Notes under the pieces: generated by a model | The model's input: the letters and a program-made list of their open reading frames with translations, nothing else | Databases searched by the model: none | Told to the model about the DNA's origin: nothing | Assembly: GCF_900172325.1 (NCBI RefSeq) | Contig: NZ_FWFR01000001.1 | Coordinates: 620,001-684,000, forward strand | Length of the DNA: 64,000 bases | Source of the DNA: Oceanibacterium hippocampi | Lineage (GTDB): Bacteria; Pseudomonadota; Alphaproteobacteria; Sneathiellales; Sneathiellaceae | Direction of reading: 5' to 3' | Made by a program: the position numbers and the translations under genes | Shown: positions 9,407-21,044 of the stretch, piece by piece | How the letters are laid out: each line of letters begins with the position of its first letter | How positions within the stretch are numbered: position 1 is the stretch's first letter

Positions 9407-10722
9407 TCGTTGGCGCGGAGCACCCGCCCGGCAAGGTAGAGCGAACCCGCGATCAGGACGCGCGGCGCCGGGCCGCCGGCATGTGCGGCGGCAATCCGCC
9501 CGAGCGCCGATTCGACGTCGTCCGCCGGCACCATTGCAAGACCGGCCTCGCGGCCATGGCGGGCCAGCTCGTCCGGCGGCGTGCTGGCAGCCTCGCCCTC
9601 GATCGGAACCGCGTAGGCGCTTTCGGCGAGGCCGCTGAAATGGCGGAGGAAGCCCTGGCGGTCCTTGACCTGCAACATGCCGGCGATCAGGTGGAACGGG
9701 CGCGGATCGCGCCCCTGGATGTCCCGGAACAGGGTTTCCAGCACGTTGCCGGCATCCGGGTTATGGCCGCCGTCGAGCCAGAGCTCGGCGCCCGCCGGTA
9801 ACCGATCGAGGAGCGGCCCCGACGCCAGGCGCTGCATGCGGGCCGGCCATTCGACGCCGGCCAGTCCCTGCCGGCGAGCCCGGTCATCGACCGAATAGCC
9901 TTCCAGGCAGTCGAGAACGGCAAGCGCGATGCCGGCGTTGCCAAACTGGTGCCGGCCGAGCAGGCCGGGCGGCGGATAGCCGGTCGCGTGGTCGCCGTTG
10001 CGGTAGACGAAACCGTCAGCCGTCGCCTCGACCTCCCAGTCGGCTCCGCAAACATGGAGCGGCGCGCCGCGCCTGGCGGCCTGCTCGCGGATCACGGCAA
10101 GGGCGTCCTTGACCTGCGGCCCGACGATCGACGGCACGCCGGCCTTCAGGATGCCGGCCTTCTCGAAGGCGATCTGCGCCAGCGTGTCTCCCAGATAGTG
10201 CTGGTGGTCGAGCGAGATCGGCGTGAGCGCGGTCGCGGCCGGGCGGGCGATCACGTTGGTCGCGTCGAGGCGGCCGCCGAGGCCGGTTTCCAGCAGCAGG
10301 ATATCGGCCGGGTGATCGGCGAAGGCGTCGAAGGCGGCCGCCGTCGTGATCTCGAAGAAGGTGATCGGCGCGTCGCCGTTGACCGCCTCGCAGCGGGCGA
10401 GCCGGGCGCTCAGCGCCGCCTCGTCGATCAGCGTGCCGGCGAGCCGGATGCGCTCGTGGAAGCGGACCAGGTGCGGCGAGATATAGACATGGACGCGATA
10501 GCCGGCAGCCTCCAGCATGGCGCGGAGGTAGGCGATGACCGAGCCCTTGCCGTTGGTGCCGGCGACATGGACAACCGGCGGCAGTCGCCTCTCGGGATTC
10601 CCGAGACGGTCGAGAAGCCGCCACAGGCGTTCCAGCGAAAGGTCGATGACCTTGGGGTGAAGGGTCAGGAGCCGGGCGAGGATCCGGTCACTTTCGAAGG
10701 TCGGTCTTGCCGTCGGCGTCAC
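9391..10722 (-). CDS. folC: Bifunctional folylpolyglutamate/dihydrofolate synthase
   Basis: 443 residues if the GTG at 10722 is the start. That codon has GGAGGGCGGCA directly upstream and gives an N-terminus that reads straight into the family. An upstream start at 10839 would add a Pro/Arg-rich stretch lying inside accD and is unlikely. The P-loop GTNGKGS is at residues 55-61; [11 protein letters not shown] and [13 protein letters not shown] follow, as in Mur-ligase-fold FolC. It makes dihydrofolate and adds glutamate tails to folates. It is the last gene of the minus-strand run; its start overlaps the accD end by 35 bases. Confidence 0.93.
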   Translation of the reverse strand: MTPTARPTFESDRILARLLTLHPKVIDLSLERLWRLLDRLGNPERRLPPVVHVAGTNGKGSVIAYLRAMLEAAGYRVHVYISPHLVRFHERIRLAGTLIDEAALSARLARCEAVNGDAPITFFEITTAAAFDAFADHPADILLLETGLGGRLDATNVIARPAATALTPISLDHQHYLGDTLAQIAFEKAGILKAGVPSIVGPQVKDALAVIREQAARRGAPLHVCGADWEVEATADGFVYRNGDHATGYPPPGLLGRHQFGNAGIALAVLDCLEGYSVDDRARRQGLAGVEWPARMQRLASGPLLDRLPAGAELWLDGGHNPDAGNVLETLFRDIQGRDPRPFHLIAGMLQVKDRQGFLRHFSGLAESAYAVPIEGEAASTPPDELARHGREAGLAMVPADDVESALGRIAAAHAGGPAPRVLIAGSLYLAGRVLRANDQMQP

Positions 10723-11764
10723 TGCCGCCCTCCGTCGCGCCAGCGCCCGCGTTGTCGGCTTTCCCGGTCTCGGCGACCGTCTTGTCGCCGGCCTTCCTGG
10801 TGGCGGCGGTGGGCGCCGGAATGTCGAGCTCGTTGCCACCCGACGGCGCGGGCGCGATCGCCTTCTCCTCGGTCTGCTTCGCCGGTTTTGGCGCCGGCGT
10901 CGTCACGGTCTCGGTGACCGGAACCGTCAGCAGGACGATCAGCCGGATCAGCGTGTCGCGCAGGTCCTGGCGATGCACGACCATGTCGACCATGCCGTGC
11001 TCCAGCAGATACTCCGCGCGCTGGAAGCCTTCCGGCAGCTGCTCGCGGATCGTCTGTTCGATCACCCGGGGGCCGGCGAAGCCGATCAGCGCGCCCGGTT
11101 CCGCGATATGGACATCGCCGAGCATGGCATAGGAGGCGGTCACGCCGCCGGTCGTCGGGTCGGTCAGCACGACGATGAAGGGCAGCCCGGCCTCCTTGAC
11201 GATACTGACGGCAATCGTCGTCCGCGGCATCTGCATCAGCGACAGGATGCCTTCCTGCATGCGCGCCCCGCCGGCGGCGGCAAAGACGATCAGCGGCGCC
11301 TGCTGCTTGACGGCGGTCTCGGCGGCAACGACCAGCGCCTCTCCGGTGGCGATACCCATCGAGCCGCCCATGAAGGCGAAATCCTGCACCGCGATCACTG
11401 CCCGGGCACCACCCATCCGGCCGTGCGCGACAAGTACCGCGTCGGATTCCCCGGTCTTGGCGCGCGCCTCCTTCAGGCGGTCGGTATAGCGCTTGGAATC
11501 GCGGAACTTGAGGGGGTCGGCCGGCACCTCCGGCAGCTCGACCCGCTCATAGGCGGCATCGTCGAACAGCGCCTCGAAGCGGGCCTTGGCGCCGATCCGC
11601 ATGTGATGGCCGCAATGATGGCAGACGAACTGGTGCTCCTCGAGTTCGCGCCGATAGATCATGGACGCGCATTTCGGGCATTTGTCCCAGAGATTGTCCG
11701 GCGTTTCCCGGCGTTGGCCGAGGCTCCGGATGCGGGGCAGGACGGTGCTGGTAAGCCAGTTCAT
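10688..11764 (-). CDS. accD: Acetyl-CoA carboxylase carboxyltransferase subunit beta
   Basis: 358 residues from the ATG at 11764. The N-terminus carries the four-Cys zinc ribbon (CPKC, then CHHC). The carboxyltransferase crotonase-like core follows, with [25 protein letters not shown] and [11 protein letters not shown]. With AccA it transfers the carboxyl from biotin to acetyl-CoA, giving malonyl-CoA for fatty acid synthesis. The last 70 or so residues, after about 288, are a low-complexity tail rich in Ala, Pro, Lys, Thr and Gly with no recognisable fold. The folC start is embedded in the tail region. Confidence 0.96.
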   Translation of the reverse strand: MNWLTSTVLPRIRSLGQRRETPDNLWDKCPKCASMIYRRELEEHQFVCHHCGHHMRIGAKARFEALFDDAAYERVELPEVPADPLKFRDSKRYTDRLKEARAKTGESDAVLVAHGRMGGARAVIAVQDFAFMGGSMGIATGEALVVAAETAVKQQAPLIVFAAAGGARMQEGILSLMQMPRTTIAVSIVKEAGLPFIVVLTDPTTGGVTASYAMLGDVHIAEPGALIGFAGPRVIEQTIREQLPEGFQRAEYLLEHGMVDMVVHRQDLRDTLIRLIVLLTVPVTETVTTPAPKPAKQTEEKAIAPAPSGGNELDIPAPTAATRKAGDKTVAETGKADNAGAGATEGGSDADGKTDLRK

Positions 11765-11774
11765 CGGTTCGTTC

Positions 11775-12610
11775 CTATTCGCCAGCGACGGCGCGTTTGT
11801 CGGTGCGGGCGCCACGGACGCCATCGGCGAGCTCGGCGACGAGGCCGAGCAGCGCCTTGAGGCCGGCCTCCGCCGTGGCGCCGTTGGCGAACTTCTCGAC
11901 CAGCGCGCTGCCGACCACGGCGGCGTCGGCGAATCGGGCGATGGCGGCCGCCTGTTCGGCGCTGCGGATGCCGAAGCCGACGCCGATCGGCAGGTCGGTA
12001 TGGCGGCGGATCTCGGCGATCCGCGCCGCGACCTTGCCGCTATCGGGAGCGGCGGCACCGGTGATGCCGGCGATCGAGACATAATAGAGGAAGCCCGAGG
12101 TGTTCGTGAGGACCCGGGGCAGACGCTTCTCGTCGGTCGTCGGGGTCGCCAGACGGATGAAATTGAGGCCGGCGCGAAGCGCGGGAATGCACAGTTCGTT
12201 GTCTTCCTCAGGCGGCAGGTCGACGACGATCAGGCCGTCGACGCCGGCCGTCCGGGCGGCGTCGAGGAAGGCTTCGACGCCGTAGGAATAGATCGGGTTG
12301 AAGTAGCCCATCAGGACGATCGGGGTGTCGTCGTCCCCGGCCCGGAAGTCACGAACGAGGTCGAGGGTCCGCCGCAGCGTCGCGCCGGACTTGAGGGCCC
12401 GCAGGTTGGACGCCTGGATGGCCGGCCCGTCGGCCATCGGATCGGTAAAGGGCATGCCCATCTCGATGAGGTCGGCGCCGGCCGCGGGCAACCCCTTCAG
12501 GAGCGCCGCCGAGGTCGCGTGATCCGGGTCGCCGGCGGTGACGAAGGTAACGAGCCCGGCCCGGCCCTCGGCCTTCAGCGCGGCAAAGCGCCGTTCGATC
12601 CGTGTCTCGC

Positions 12611-12614
<4 letters not shown>
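11775..12614 (-). CDS. trpA: Tryptophan synthase alpha subunit
   Basis: 279 residues from the ATG at 12614, which overlaps the trpB stop by 4 bases. TIM-barrel family motifs are clear: [15 protein letters not shown] holds the catalytic Glu, VVDLPPEE is a conserved core strand, and VGFGIRS is the phosphate-binding loop. It cleaves indole-3-glycerol phosphate to indole, which channels to TrpB. The trpF-trpB-trpA order is the standard alphaproteobacterial arrangement, and accD follows 10 bases later. Confidence 0.96.
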
Positions 12615-13822
<1,208 letters not shown>

Positions 13823-13833
13823 CGTCGCTCCGT

Positions 13834-14493
13834 TCAGCGCCGCGCCGAGCCGTCGGCGTTGCGCACCTGTTCAACAAACTTCCGGATCAGGGCCGGGTCC
13901 TTCCGGCCCGGCGCCGTTTCCACGCCCGACGAGACATCGACCGCCGTGGCATGCGCGATGCGGATCGCATCGCCGACATTGTCGACCGTGAGTCCGCCCG
14001 ACAGCATCCAGTCCGCGCCGGCGAAACTGCCGAGGAGATGCCAGTCGAACGCGACGCCATTGCCGCCGGGCAGGGCATCGGCGAGGGTCTTCGGCGGTTT
14101 CGCGTCGAAGATAAGCCGGTCGGCGACGCCGGAATAGGCCTTCGCCTGGTCAAGGTCGGCGGCGGTGGCGATCTTCAGGGCCTTCATCACCGGCAGGCCG
14201 AACCGGGCCTTGATCGCGGCGACCCGGGCCGGGCTTTCGGAACCGTGCAACTGCAGGAGGTCGAGGTCGAGACGATCGAGAACCGCGGCGATCGCCGCAT
14301 CATCGGGATCGACGAACAGGCCGACGCGCCTGACCGTCGCCGGCAGCCGGGCGGCCAGCTCGCGCGCCTGGTCCGGGGTCACCGCCCGTGGCGAGGGCGG
14401 ATAGAAGACGAAACCGACAAGATCGGCGCCGGCTGCCGCTGCGTCGATAGCCGCGCCGTCCGTCAGGCCGCAGATCTTGATTTCGACGCTCAT
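13834..14493 (-). CDS. trpF: Phosphoribosylanthranilate isomerase
   Basis: 219 residues starting with [11 protein letters not shown], the conserved TrpF N-terminus containing the catalytic Cys. The later LSGGL and DVSSGVE motifs hold the general acid Asp and the phosphate-binding site. It catalyses the Amadori rearrangement in tryptophan synthesis. The gene sits 4 bases after pyrF and 11 bases before trpB on the minus strand, so it is probably co-transcribed with both. Confidence 0.96.
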   Translation of the reverse strand: MSVEIKICGLTDGAAIDAAAAGADLVGFVFYPPSPRAVTPDQARELAARLPATVRRVGLFVDPDDAAIAAVLDRLDLDLLQLHGSESPARVAAIKARFGLPVMKALKIATAADLDQAKAYSGVADRLIFDAKPPKTLADALPGGNGVAFDWHLLGSFAGADWMLSGGLTVDNVGDAIRIAHATAVDVSSGVETAPGRKDPALIRKFVEQVRNADGSARR

Positions 14494-14497
14494 CGGG

Positions 14498-15211
14498 TCA
14501 GGCCGCCGGCCGCAGCGCCTGGCAGATCGCGCGCGCCGCCGCCGGCGGGTCCTCCGCCGCCGTGATCGGCCGGCCGATGACCAGATAGTCCGCGCCGCCG
14601 GCCAGCGCGGCTTCGGGCGTCATGACCCGCTTCTGGTCGTCGGCGATGCTGTTCGAGGGGCGGATGCCCGGCACCACTAGCTTGAAGTCGGGGCCGCAGG
14701 CGCCGCGCAGGCGGCCGATCTCGTGCGGGCTGCAGACGGCGCCGTCGACGCCGCAATCCAGCGCCAGTCGGGCCAGTCGCTCGGCAAGGTCGCCGCTGTC
14801 GAAAGCGAACCCGACGGCCTTCAGGTCCGCGTCGTCAAGGCTCGTCAGGACCGTGACGGCGATGATCCGGGGCCGGGAAGGGCCGAAGGCGGCGGCGGCC
14901 TCGACTGCCGCGCGAAGCATCGCCGGTCCGCCCGAGGCATGCACCGTGATCAGGGTGGGGCGGAGCCGCGCTGCGGCGGCGCGCACGGCGCCGGCCACCG
15001 TGTTCGGAATGTCGTGCAACTTGAGATCGAGGAACAGCGGCAGGCCCTGGCCCGCCTCCTCGACGCCTGCCGGGCCGTTCGCGGCGAAGAATTCCTTGCC
15101 GAACTTCAGGCCGCCGACTTCGGCGCGCAGACTCGCGGCAAGCGCCCGGGCACTCGCGATGTCGTCGCGATCGATGGCGCAGAAGACCGGATTGTTCGTC
15201 ATCTGGAGCAT
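14498..15211 (-). CDS. pyrF: Orotidine 5'-phosphate decarboxylase
   Basis: 237 residues with the catalytic Asp-Lys-Asp set in FLDLKLHDIPNT and the phosphate loop in VPGIRPS. It decarboxylates OMP to UMP, the last step of pyrimidine synthesis. Two in-frame ATGs, at 15211 and 15202, are possible starts; neither has a convincing ribosome binding site. A TATAAC box at 15218-15223 lies just 5' of the first ATG, which would fit a leaderless transcript. It precedes trpF in the same operon. Confidence 0.95.
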   Translation of the reverse strand: MLQMTNNPVFCAIDRDDIASARALAASLRAEVGGLKFGKEFFAANGPAGVEEAGQGLPLFLDLKLHDIPNTVAGAVRAAAARLRPTLITVHASGGPAMLRAAVEAAAAFGPSRPRIIAVTVLTSLDDADLKAVGFAFDSGDLAERLARLALDCGVDGAVCSPHEIGRLRGACGPDFKLVVPGIRPSNSIADDQKRVMTPEAALAGGADYLVIGRPITAAEDPPAAARAICQALRPAA

Positions 15212-15287
15212 GGCGGCGTTATAGCAGATCGTGCGGCTTGTACACCATGCAATGGGCGTCGTTTTCGCCCGCTTTCGCGTCTTGCCG

Positions 15288-15653
15288 TCAGGCGGCGCCG
15301 GAACGGGCGGTGAGCTGCAGCGTTTCGGACTGTTCGGCGGCGCGGACCGCCTTCGCAGCTGCCTCCCGGCGGGCCTGTTCCTCGCGCAGCCGGGTGACCT
15401 CGGTTTCCAGCCGCTCGATCGCCGCCTGCCGGCGCTTCGCGGTCAGCTTGGCGCGGAAGGCGGACAGCCAGAAGGCCGGCCCGGCGATCAGCAGGCCGAG
15501 CAGGACGCCGCCGAGCAGCACGTAATAGAGCGGCAGTTCGAGCATGTAGGGCAGGGGGTCGAGGCTGACCGTCACGGCGGCCCGGTTGGCGATCGCGAAG
15601 GCGGCGGCCACGATGGCCACCGGCAGGACCACAACGATGGTGACAAGTTTCAC
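15288..15653 (-). CDS. lapA: LapA-domain inner membrane protein
   Basis: 121 residues. There are two transmembrane segments, at about residues 2-22 and 40-62, and between them the short loop ANRAAVTVSLDPLPY typical of the LapA (DUF1049) family. A positively charged, Glu/Arg-rich cytoplasmic coiled coil follows to the C-terminus. In enterobacteria LapA works with LapB in control of lipopolysaccharide synthesis; the alphaproteobacterial role is less clear. It sits between ihfB and pyrF, a conserved order. No lapB-like TPR gene is adjacent. Confidence 0.8.
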   Translation of the reverse strand: MKLVTIVVVLPVAIVAAAFAIANRAAVTVSLDPLPYMLELPLYYVLLGGVLLGLLIAGPAFWLSAFRAKLTAKRRQAAIERLETEVTRLREEQARREAAAKAVRAAEQSETLQLTARSGAA

Positions 15654-15736
15654 GGGCGACTCCCGGATTGCTGGATGGCGGCAGCGACGGTCATCGCGCC
15701 GCTCTGGTCTTCGTCGTCGACCCGGTCTTTGCCGGC

Positions 15737-16027
15737 CTAGTTCTCGTCGTCGGTATTCAGCCGCTCGCGGAGATCCTTGCCGGCCTTGAAGAACGGCACG
15801 TGCTTCTCGGCGACCTGAACTGCCTCGCCGGTTCGCGGGTTCCGGCCTACACGGGGCGGTCGTTCCTTCACCGAGAAAGCCCCGAAGCCGCGCAATTCGA
15901 CCCTGTCGCCGCGAGACAGCGCATCAGCGATTTCCTCGAAGACCGTCGTGACGATCCGTTCGACGTCCCGCTGGAACAGGTGCGGATTGCGCGAGGCCAG
16001 TCTGGCAATCAGCTCCGATTTGATCAT
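15737..16027 (-). CDS. ihfB: Integration host factor subunit beta
   Basis: 96 residues from [10 protein letters not shown], the canonical IHF-beta start; an upstream in-frame start at 16051 only adds a non-conserved stretch. The DNA-binding arm motif [10 protein letters not shown] is intact. [11 protein letters not shown] precedes it in the beta-ribbon base. IHF-beta pairs with IHF-alpha to bend DNA sharply at promoters, recombination sites and replication origins. It lies upstream of lapA and downstream of sppA on the same strand. Confidence 0.95.
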   Translation of the reverse strand: MIKSELIARLASRNPHLFQRDVERIVTTVFEEIADALSRGDRVELRGFGAFSVKERPPRVGRNPRTGEAVQVAEKHVPFFKAGKDLRERLNTDDEN

Positions 16028-16096
16028 CCTACTGGGCCCCAATACGGTCACGTCGATCGTACAAGACTACCGCCGCTTGTGCAGACGGGATTACTT

Positions 16097-17023
16097 TCAG
16101 TCTACGATCGGAAGGTCAGGGTGCCAAACGGAGACCAGTCCGTCAAGGGTAAGCCGTTCAGTTAAAAACGATTTTCCGGTTACCTTGCCGACCAGACGGT
16201 CGACGATCGCCTCCGGCTCCAGATAGGAGACGCCGCGGCTCGGCAGCGATGTCGAGATGTCATGCTCGGATGCCAGCCAGTCGCGCGCCTCGCGCTCGCC
16301 GCCGATGGCGTCGATCAGGTCCGCCTGCAGGGCGCCGCGACCGATGAAGACCTGGCCGTTCGCGAGGCGGCGGGCGGTCGCGAGATCGAAGGGCCGGCGT
16401 GTCGCGACGAGGCCGACGAACCATTCGTGGGTCTGGTCGATCAGCGACTGGGTCGCCACGCGGGCGAGCGGCGAGAGCGGCTTGACCGGTGACGGTTCGC
16501 CCTTGAGCGGGCCGGAGGTGAGCTGTTCGGCCCGTATGCCAAGCGTCTCCAGTAACTCGGAGAATTCCGCGAACTGCATCAGCACGCCGATCGAGCCGGT
16601 CAGCGAGCTTTCGCCGGCGAACACGCGGTCGGCGGCAATCGCCGCCATGTAGCCGGCCGAGGTGCCAAGTGTGCCGATGACAGCGACAACGGGCTTGTTC
16701 TCGGCGACCCGGCGCAGGCCCTGGTAGAGCCGTTCGCCGCCATAGGTCGAGCCGCCGGGCGAATTGATGTGAACGAGCAGGGCGCGCGCGTTGTCGTTGT
16801 TGCGCACCGCCTCCAGCGCGGCGTCGAGGCGCGGATCCTCGACGATCACCCCTTCGACGGAAAGGCGGGCGACATGCGCCCGCCCCAATCCGTCAACATT
16901 GACGAAGCTGCCGCTGGCATAGACGACCAGGGCGATACCGATGACGACCGCGAGCAACCGCCAGATCGACAGGCGCCGCTTGAGGCGGCGCCTGTCCACG
17001 ATCGCATCGGATTCGAGGGACAT
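16097..17023 (-). CDS. sppA: Signal peptide peptidase SppA (short form)
   Basis: 308 residues, the single-domain length of many bacterial SppA proteins rather than the roughly 600-residue tandem E. coli form. One membrane anchor lies at about residues 20-42. The serine nucleophile is in GTLGTSAGYMAA and the catalytic lysine in SGPLKGEPSP, the S49 family dyad. VHINSPGG is the oxyanion strand. It degrades signal peptides left in the inner membrane. The ATG at 17023 has GGAGCAGGGC upstream. It follows rpsA by 40 bases, suggesting co-transcription. Confidence 0.93.
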   Translation of the reverse strand: MSLESDAIVDRRRLKRRLSIWRLLAVVIGIALVVYASGSFVNVDGLGRAHVARLSVEGVIVEDPRLDAALEAVRNNDNARALLVHINSPGGSTYGGERLYQGLRRVAENKPVVAVIGTLGTSAGYMAAIAADRVFAGESSLTGSIGVLMQFAEFSELLETLGIRAEQLTSGPLKGEPSPVKPLSPLARVATQSLIDQTHEWFVGLVATRRPFDLATARRLANGQVFIGRGALQADLIDAIGGEREARDWLASEHDISTSLPSRGVSYLEPEAIVDRLVGKVTGKSFLTERLTLDGLVSVWHPDLPIVD

Positions 17024-17063
17024 GCCCTGCTCCGTCAGTGCGTCGGCCGGGTTTCAGGAGAGG

Positions 17064-18803
17064 TCAGGAATTGTCCTCGCCATCGCCCTGGTCCTTGTCC
17101 TGGTTGGCACGGCGCATGGCCGCGCCCAGGATCTCGCCGAGGCTGGCCCCGGAATCGGACGAGCCGTACTGTGCCACTGCTTCCTTCTCGTCAGCGACCT
17201 CACGGGCCTTGATCGAGAGCGTGAAGCGACGGGACTTGGGGTCGATCTGGGTGATCTTGGCATCGACCTTGTCGCCGACCGCGTAACGCTCCGGACGCTG
17301 CTCGGAACGATCGCGGGAGAGCTCGGCCTTGCGGATGAAGCCCTGCAGCGAATCGCCGACCATCACCTCGATACCGTTCTCCTGAACCTGCGAAACGGTG
17401 CCGGTCACCACGTCGCCACGCTTGTAGTGGGCGGCGTCGGCGAACGGATCGCCGTCAAGCTGCTTGATGCCGAGCGAGATGCGCTCCTTGTCGACATCGA
17501 CGTCCAGGACCTTGGCGCGCACGGTGTCGCCCTTGGCGAACTGCTTGATCGCTTCCTCGCCCGACAGGTTCCAGTCGATGTCGGACATGTGCACCATGCC
17601 GTCGAGGCCTTCTTCCAGACCGACGAACAGACCGAACTCGGTGATGTTCTTGATCTTGCCCTCGATCACGGTATTGGCCGGGAAGCGGTCGACGAAGCTC
17701 TCCCACGGGTTGTCCATGCACTGCTTGAGGCCGAGGCTGATGCGGCGCTTCGCCGGATCGACCTCGAGCACCTGCACTTCGACTTCCTGGCTGGTCGAGA
17801 CGATCTTGCCCGGATGGACGTTCTTCTTGGTCCAGCTCATCTCGGACACGTGGACGAGGCCCTCGACGCCCGGCTCCAGCTCCACGAATGCGCCGTAATC
17901 GGTGATGTTGGTCACGCGGCCCTTGAAGCGGGTCGCCACCGGATACTTCGCCTCGATGCCGTCCCACGGATCGGCTTCGAGCTGCTTCATGCCCAGGCTG
18001 ATGCGCTGCGTCTCGCGGTTGAGGCGGATGACCTGAACCTTGACGGTCTGGCCGATCGCCAGCGCCTCGGTCGGGTGATTGACGCGGCGCCAGGAGATGT
18101 CGGTGACATGGAGCAGGCCGTCGACACCGCCGAGATCGACGAATGCGCCGTAGTCGGTGATGTTCTTGACGACGCCTTCCAGGACCTGGCCTTCCTCGAG
18201 GCTGGAAACCAGCTCGGAGCGGGCCTCGGCACGGGATTCCTCGAGCACCGCGCGGCGCGAGACCACGATGTTGCCGCGCCGGCGATCCATCTTGAGGATC
18301 TGGAAGGGCTGCGGGATGTTCTTTAGCGGGGTGATGTCACGCACCGGCCGGACGTCGACCTGGCTGCCCGGCAGGAACGCAACGGCGCCGGAGAGGTCGA
18401 CGGTGAAGCCGCCCTTGACGCGGCCGAAGATCTGGCCCTCGACACGCTCGTTGGCGTTGAACGCCTTCTCAAGCTTCTCCCAGGCTTCCTCGCGGCGTGC
18501 CTTGTCGCGCGACAGAACGGCCTCGCCCTGGGCGTTCTCGATTCGCTCGAGATAGACCTCGACAACGTCGCCGGCCTTCAGCTCGGCATCCTTGCCCGCG
18601 GTCCAGAACTCGCGAAGCGGAACGCGACCCTCGGACTTCAGGCCGACATCGATGACGGCGAGATCATTCTCGATCGCGACGATCGTGCCCTTAACGACGG
18701 TACCTTCCAAGCTTTCCTGGGCACCATAGGATTCGTCGAGCAGCGCCGCGAAATCTTCAGTGGAAAAGGGGACTTCTTCAGCCGTGGCTGGCGAATTTGA
18801 CAT
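17064..18803 (-). CDS. rpsA: 30S ribosomal protein S1
   Basis: 579 residues with six S1 (OB-fold) repeats beginning at about residues 31, 115, 202, 287, 374 and 460. Repeats three to five are the most alike (NITDYGAFV, NITDYGAFV, NITEFGLFV), as expected for the mRNA-binding part. Repeats one and two bind the ribosome. S1 helps recruit structured or weak-Shine-Dalgarno mRNAs to the 30S subunit. The ATG at 18803 follows AGGGAAAACGC. The C-terminal tail is acidic (DKDQGDGED). Confidence 0.97.
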   Translation of the reverse strand: MSNSPATAEEVPFSTEDFAALLDESYGAQESLEGTVVKGTIVAIENDLAVIDVGLKSEGRVPLREFWTAGKDAELKAGDVVEVYLERIENAQGEAVLSRDKARREEAWEKLEKAFNANERVEGQIFGRVKGGFTVDLSGAVAFLPGSQVDVRPVRDITPLKNIPQPFQILKMDRRRGNIVVSRRAVLEESRAEARSELVSSLEEGQVLEGVVKNITDYGAFVDLGGVDGLLHVTDISWRRVNHPTEALAIGQTVKVQVIRLNRETQRISLGMKQLEADPWDGIEAKYPVATRFKGRVTNITDYGAFVELEPGVEGLVHVSEMSWTKKNVHPGKIVSTSQEVEVQVLEVDPAKRRISLGLKQCMDNPWESFVDRFPANTVIEGKIKNITEFGLFVGLEEGLDGMVHMSDIDWNLSGEEAIKQFAKGDTVRAKVLDVDVDKERISLGIKQLDGDPFADAAHYKRGDVVTGTVSQVQENGIEVMVGDSLQGFIRKAELSRDRSEQRPERYAVGDKVDAKITQIDPKSRRFTLSIKAREVADEKEAVAQYGSSDSGASLGEILGAAMRRANQDKDQGDGEDNS

Positions 18804-18920
18804 GCGTTTTCCCTAGGTGGCTCGCCCCTTGTCATGAGCATCGGGCAACCGGTCCAACCGGCGGGCGAGCGGCCTCTTCATCATCCCGGCCATCTATATG
18901 GCCCGTGCGGGACGGCAGGT

Positions 18921-18947
18921 TAAAATATGCCCCGGCACGATCGGGGC
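18921..18947 (-). terminator. Possible terminator or attenuator between cmk and rpsA
   Basis: On the minus strand a 6-bp stem (GCCCCG / CGGGGC, 18929-18934 and 18942-18947) with a 7-base loop is followed by ATATTTTA. It lies about 30 bases after the cmk stop and 120 bases before rpsA, so it may separate aroA-cmk from rpsA. The stem is short, so this is tentative. Confidence 0.45.
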
Positions 18948-18974
18948 CATGTGAATGCGTGCGGGACCGGCGAT

Positions 18975-19622
18975 TCAGCTACCCGAACCGCTGCCCACAC
19001 GCGCCAGTTTTCGCGAAACGACCGCGATCGCTTCACTTTCGGCGCTTTCTATATCCAATTTCGTGGTGTCAAGCAAGTAAGCGTCGGGCGCCTGGCGAAG
19101 CGGTGCCGCGGCACGCCCCGCATCGCGACGGTCGCGCTCGGCAAGGTCGGCGGCGACCTGTTCCAGCGTACCCGGCAGGCCGCGCGCCTGCAATTCCTCG
19201 TGACGCCGGCGGGCGCGCGCCTCGATGCTCGCGGTCACGAACAGCTTGGCATCCGCGTCGGGGCAGATCACCGTGCCGATGTCGCGGCCGTCCAGAACGG
19301 CGCCCGGCGGCTTCGCCGCGAAGCGCCGCTGGAAGTCGATCAGGGCGGCCCGGACGCCGGGCATGGCGGCGACGATGCTTGCCGCCTGGCCGGTTTTCTC
19401 GTGGCGGAGCGCCGCGTCGTCGAGGTCGGGATCCTCGAGTGCCGCCGCTGCCGCGACCGCAGCCGATTCGTCGGTCGGGTCGGTGCCGGCCCGCAGCAGG
19501 GCGAGTGCCACCGCGCGGTAGAGCGCGCCGGTGTCCAGGTGACGCAGGCCGAAATGTCGCGCAAGGCCGCGGGCCAGCGTGCCCTTGCCGGCGGCAACCG
19601 GTCCGTCGACCGCGATGATCAT
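18975..19622 (-). CDS. cmk: Cytidylate kinase
   Basis: 215 residues with P-loop GPVAAGKGT at the N-terminus, then [12 protein letters not shown] and [10 protein letters not shown], the NMP-binding motifs of the CMP/dCMP kinases. It phosphorylates CMP and dCMP to the diphosphates. The start overlaps the aroA stop by 4 bases, so the two are coupled; aroA-cmk-rpsA is a widespread bacterial order. Confidence 0.96.
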   Translation of the reverse strand: MIIAVDGPVAAGKGTLARGLARHFGLRHLDTGALYRAVALALLRAGTDPTDESAAVAAAAALEDPDLDDAALRHEKTGQAASIVAAMPGVRAALIDFQRRFAAKPPGAVLDGRDIGTVICPDADAKLFVTASIEARARRRHEELQARGLPGTLEQVAADLAERDRRDAGRAAAPLRQAPDAYLLDTTKLDIESAESEAIAVVSRKLARVGSGSGS

Positions 19623-20956
19623 GTCCGGATGTCGGCGCCGACGCTGTTCATCAGCGCGACGAAGCCGGGGAAGCTGGTATCGATCATCGCCGCGTCGTTG
19701 ACCGTGACGGCGGCTTCCGCGGCGCTGCCGAGGACGAGGAAGGACATGGCGATCCGGTGATCGAGATGGCTTTCGATCGCCGCGCCACCCTTCGGCGGCC
19801 GGGCCCGGCCATGCACGGCAAAGCCGTCGTCGAATTCCTCGACCTCGACGCCGGCGGCCCGGAGGCCGGCGGCCATTGCCGCGATCCGGTCGCTTTCCTT
19901 GACCCGGAGCTCGCCGATCCCGCGCATGGTCGTCGTTCCCTCGGCGAATGCCGCAGCCACGCTGAGTACCGGATATTCGTCGATCATGGTCGCCGCCCGT
20001 TCCGGCGGCACGGTGACGCCCCGAAGCGCGCCGCCGCGGACACGGATGTCGCCGACGAGCTCGCTGCCCTGCTCGTCGATCCCCAGGATCTCGATATCGG
20101 CACCCATCTCTTTCAGCGTCCGGAACAGCCCGTCGCGCAGCGGATTGAGGCAGATCCCGCGGACCATGAGTTCCGAACCCGGCCGCAGGCAGGCGGCGAC
20201 GATCGGAAAGGCGGCGGACGACGGATCGCCCGGCACGGCGATTGCCCGGCCCTGCAATTCAGGCTGTCCGTCGAGGCTGACGGCAATCGCGCCATCCGCC
20301 TGCTCGGCAACCTCCACGGTCGCACCGAAATGCCGCAACATGCGCTCGGTATGATCGCGGCTCGGCCGGCTTTCGATGACCGTCGTCCTGCCCGGCGCGG
20401 CCAGCGCGGCGAGCAGGATCGCGGATTTGATCTGGGCTGATGCGACCGGCGTCCGGTAGTCGATCGGAAGCGGCTCGCCGCAGCCATCGATGACCAGCGG
20501 CAAGCGTCCTTCCGAACGCGAAACGATCCTTGCGCCCATTTGCTCGAGGGGCTCCGTAACGCGCCGCATGGGGCGGCGGCGGAGGGAAGCGTCGCCGGTG
20601 AAGAAGACGCGATGCGGTTGACCCGTGACAGCGCCCATCAGCAGCCTGACGCCGGTGCCCGAATTGCCGAGGTCGAGCACCTGGTCCGGTTCGGCAAGGC
20701 CGCCGACCCCGCGCCCGAAGACTCGCCAGGAACCGGGGCCGAGACGTTCGACCTCGGCGCCGAGAGCGGCCATCGCGGCGGCGGTCGCGTGCACGTCCTC
20801 GCCCTCGAGCAGGCCCTCGATGCGGGTCTCGCCGACTGCCATGCCGCCGAGGATCAGCGCGCGGTGCGAAATCGACTTGTCGCCGGGTACGGTGATGTCG
20901 CCCTTCAGGGTCGCCGCGGGGTGGGCCGTCAGCGTTGCGGAGCTCTTGTGAGGCAC
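19619..20956 (-). CDS. aroA: 3-phosphoshikimate 1-carboxyvinyltransferase (EPSP synthase), class II type
   Basis: 445 residues from the GTG at 20956; a TTG at 21010 would add 18 non-conserved residues. Motifs include [32 protein letters not shown] and [14 protein letters not shown] and [11 protein letters not shown] resemble the class II enzymes of Agrobacterium type more than the E. coli class I. The glycine in GNSGTG is kept, whereas in the CP4 enzyme an alanine at this site contributes to glyphosate insensitivity. It joins PEP to shikimate-3-phosphate in aromatic amino acid synthesis. The stop overlaps cmk. Confidence 0.95.
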   Translation of the reverse strand: MPHKSSATLTAHPAATLKGDITVPGDKSISHRALILGGMAVGETRIEGLLEGEDVHATAAAMAALGAEVERLGPGSWRVFGRGVGGLAEPDQVLDLGNSGTGVRLLMGAVTGQPHRVFFTGDASLRRRPMRRVTEPLEQMGARIVSRSEGRLPLVIDGCGEPLPIDYRTPVASAQIKSAILLAALAAPGRTTVIESRPSRDHTERMLRHFGATVEVAEQADGAIAVSLDGQPELQGRAIAVPGDPSSAAFPIVAACLRPGSELMVRGICLNPLRDGLFRTLKEMGADIEILGIDEQGSELVGDIRVRGGALRGVTVPPERAATMIDEYPVLSVAAAFAEGTTTMRGIGELRVKESDRIAAMAAGLRAAGVEVEEFDDGFAVHGRARPPKGGAAIESHLDHRIAMSFLVLGSAAEAAVTVNDAAMIDTSFPGFVALMNSVGADIRT

Positions 20957-21016
20957 GTCGAATCCGGAAATTTGCGGGTATCGGCCCAACCGTTCGGGGT
21001 CAGGCCACAATTCCTG

Positions 21017-21044
21017 TTGACAGAGCCGAGCGCTTTACCACAAT
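21017..21044 (+). promoter_or_regulatory. Candidate sigma-70 promoter upstream of the TIGR02300 gene
   Basis: TTGACA at 21017-21022, 16 bases, then CACAAT at 21039-21044. The -35 matches the consensus fully and the -10 at four of six. It would give a leader of about 150 bases before 21201. It lies in the divergent gap between aroA and the TIGR02300 gene. Confidence 0.4.
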
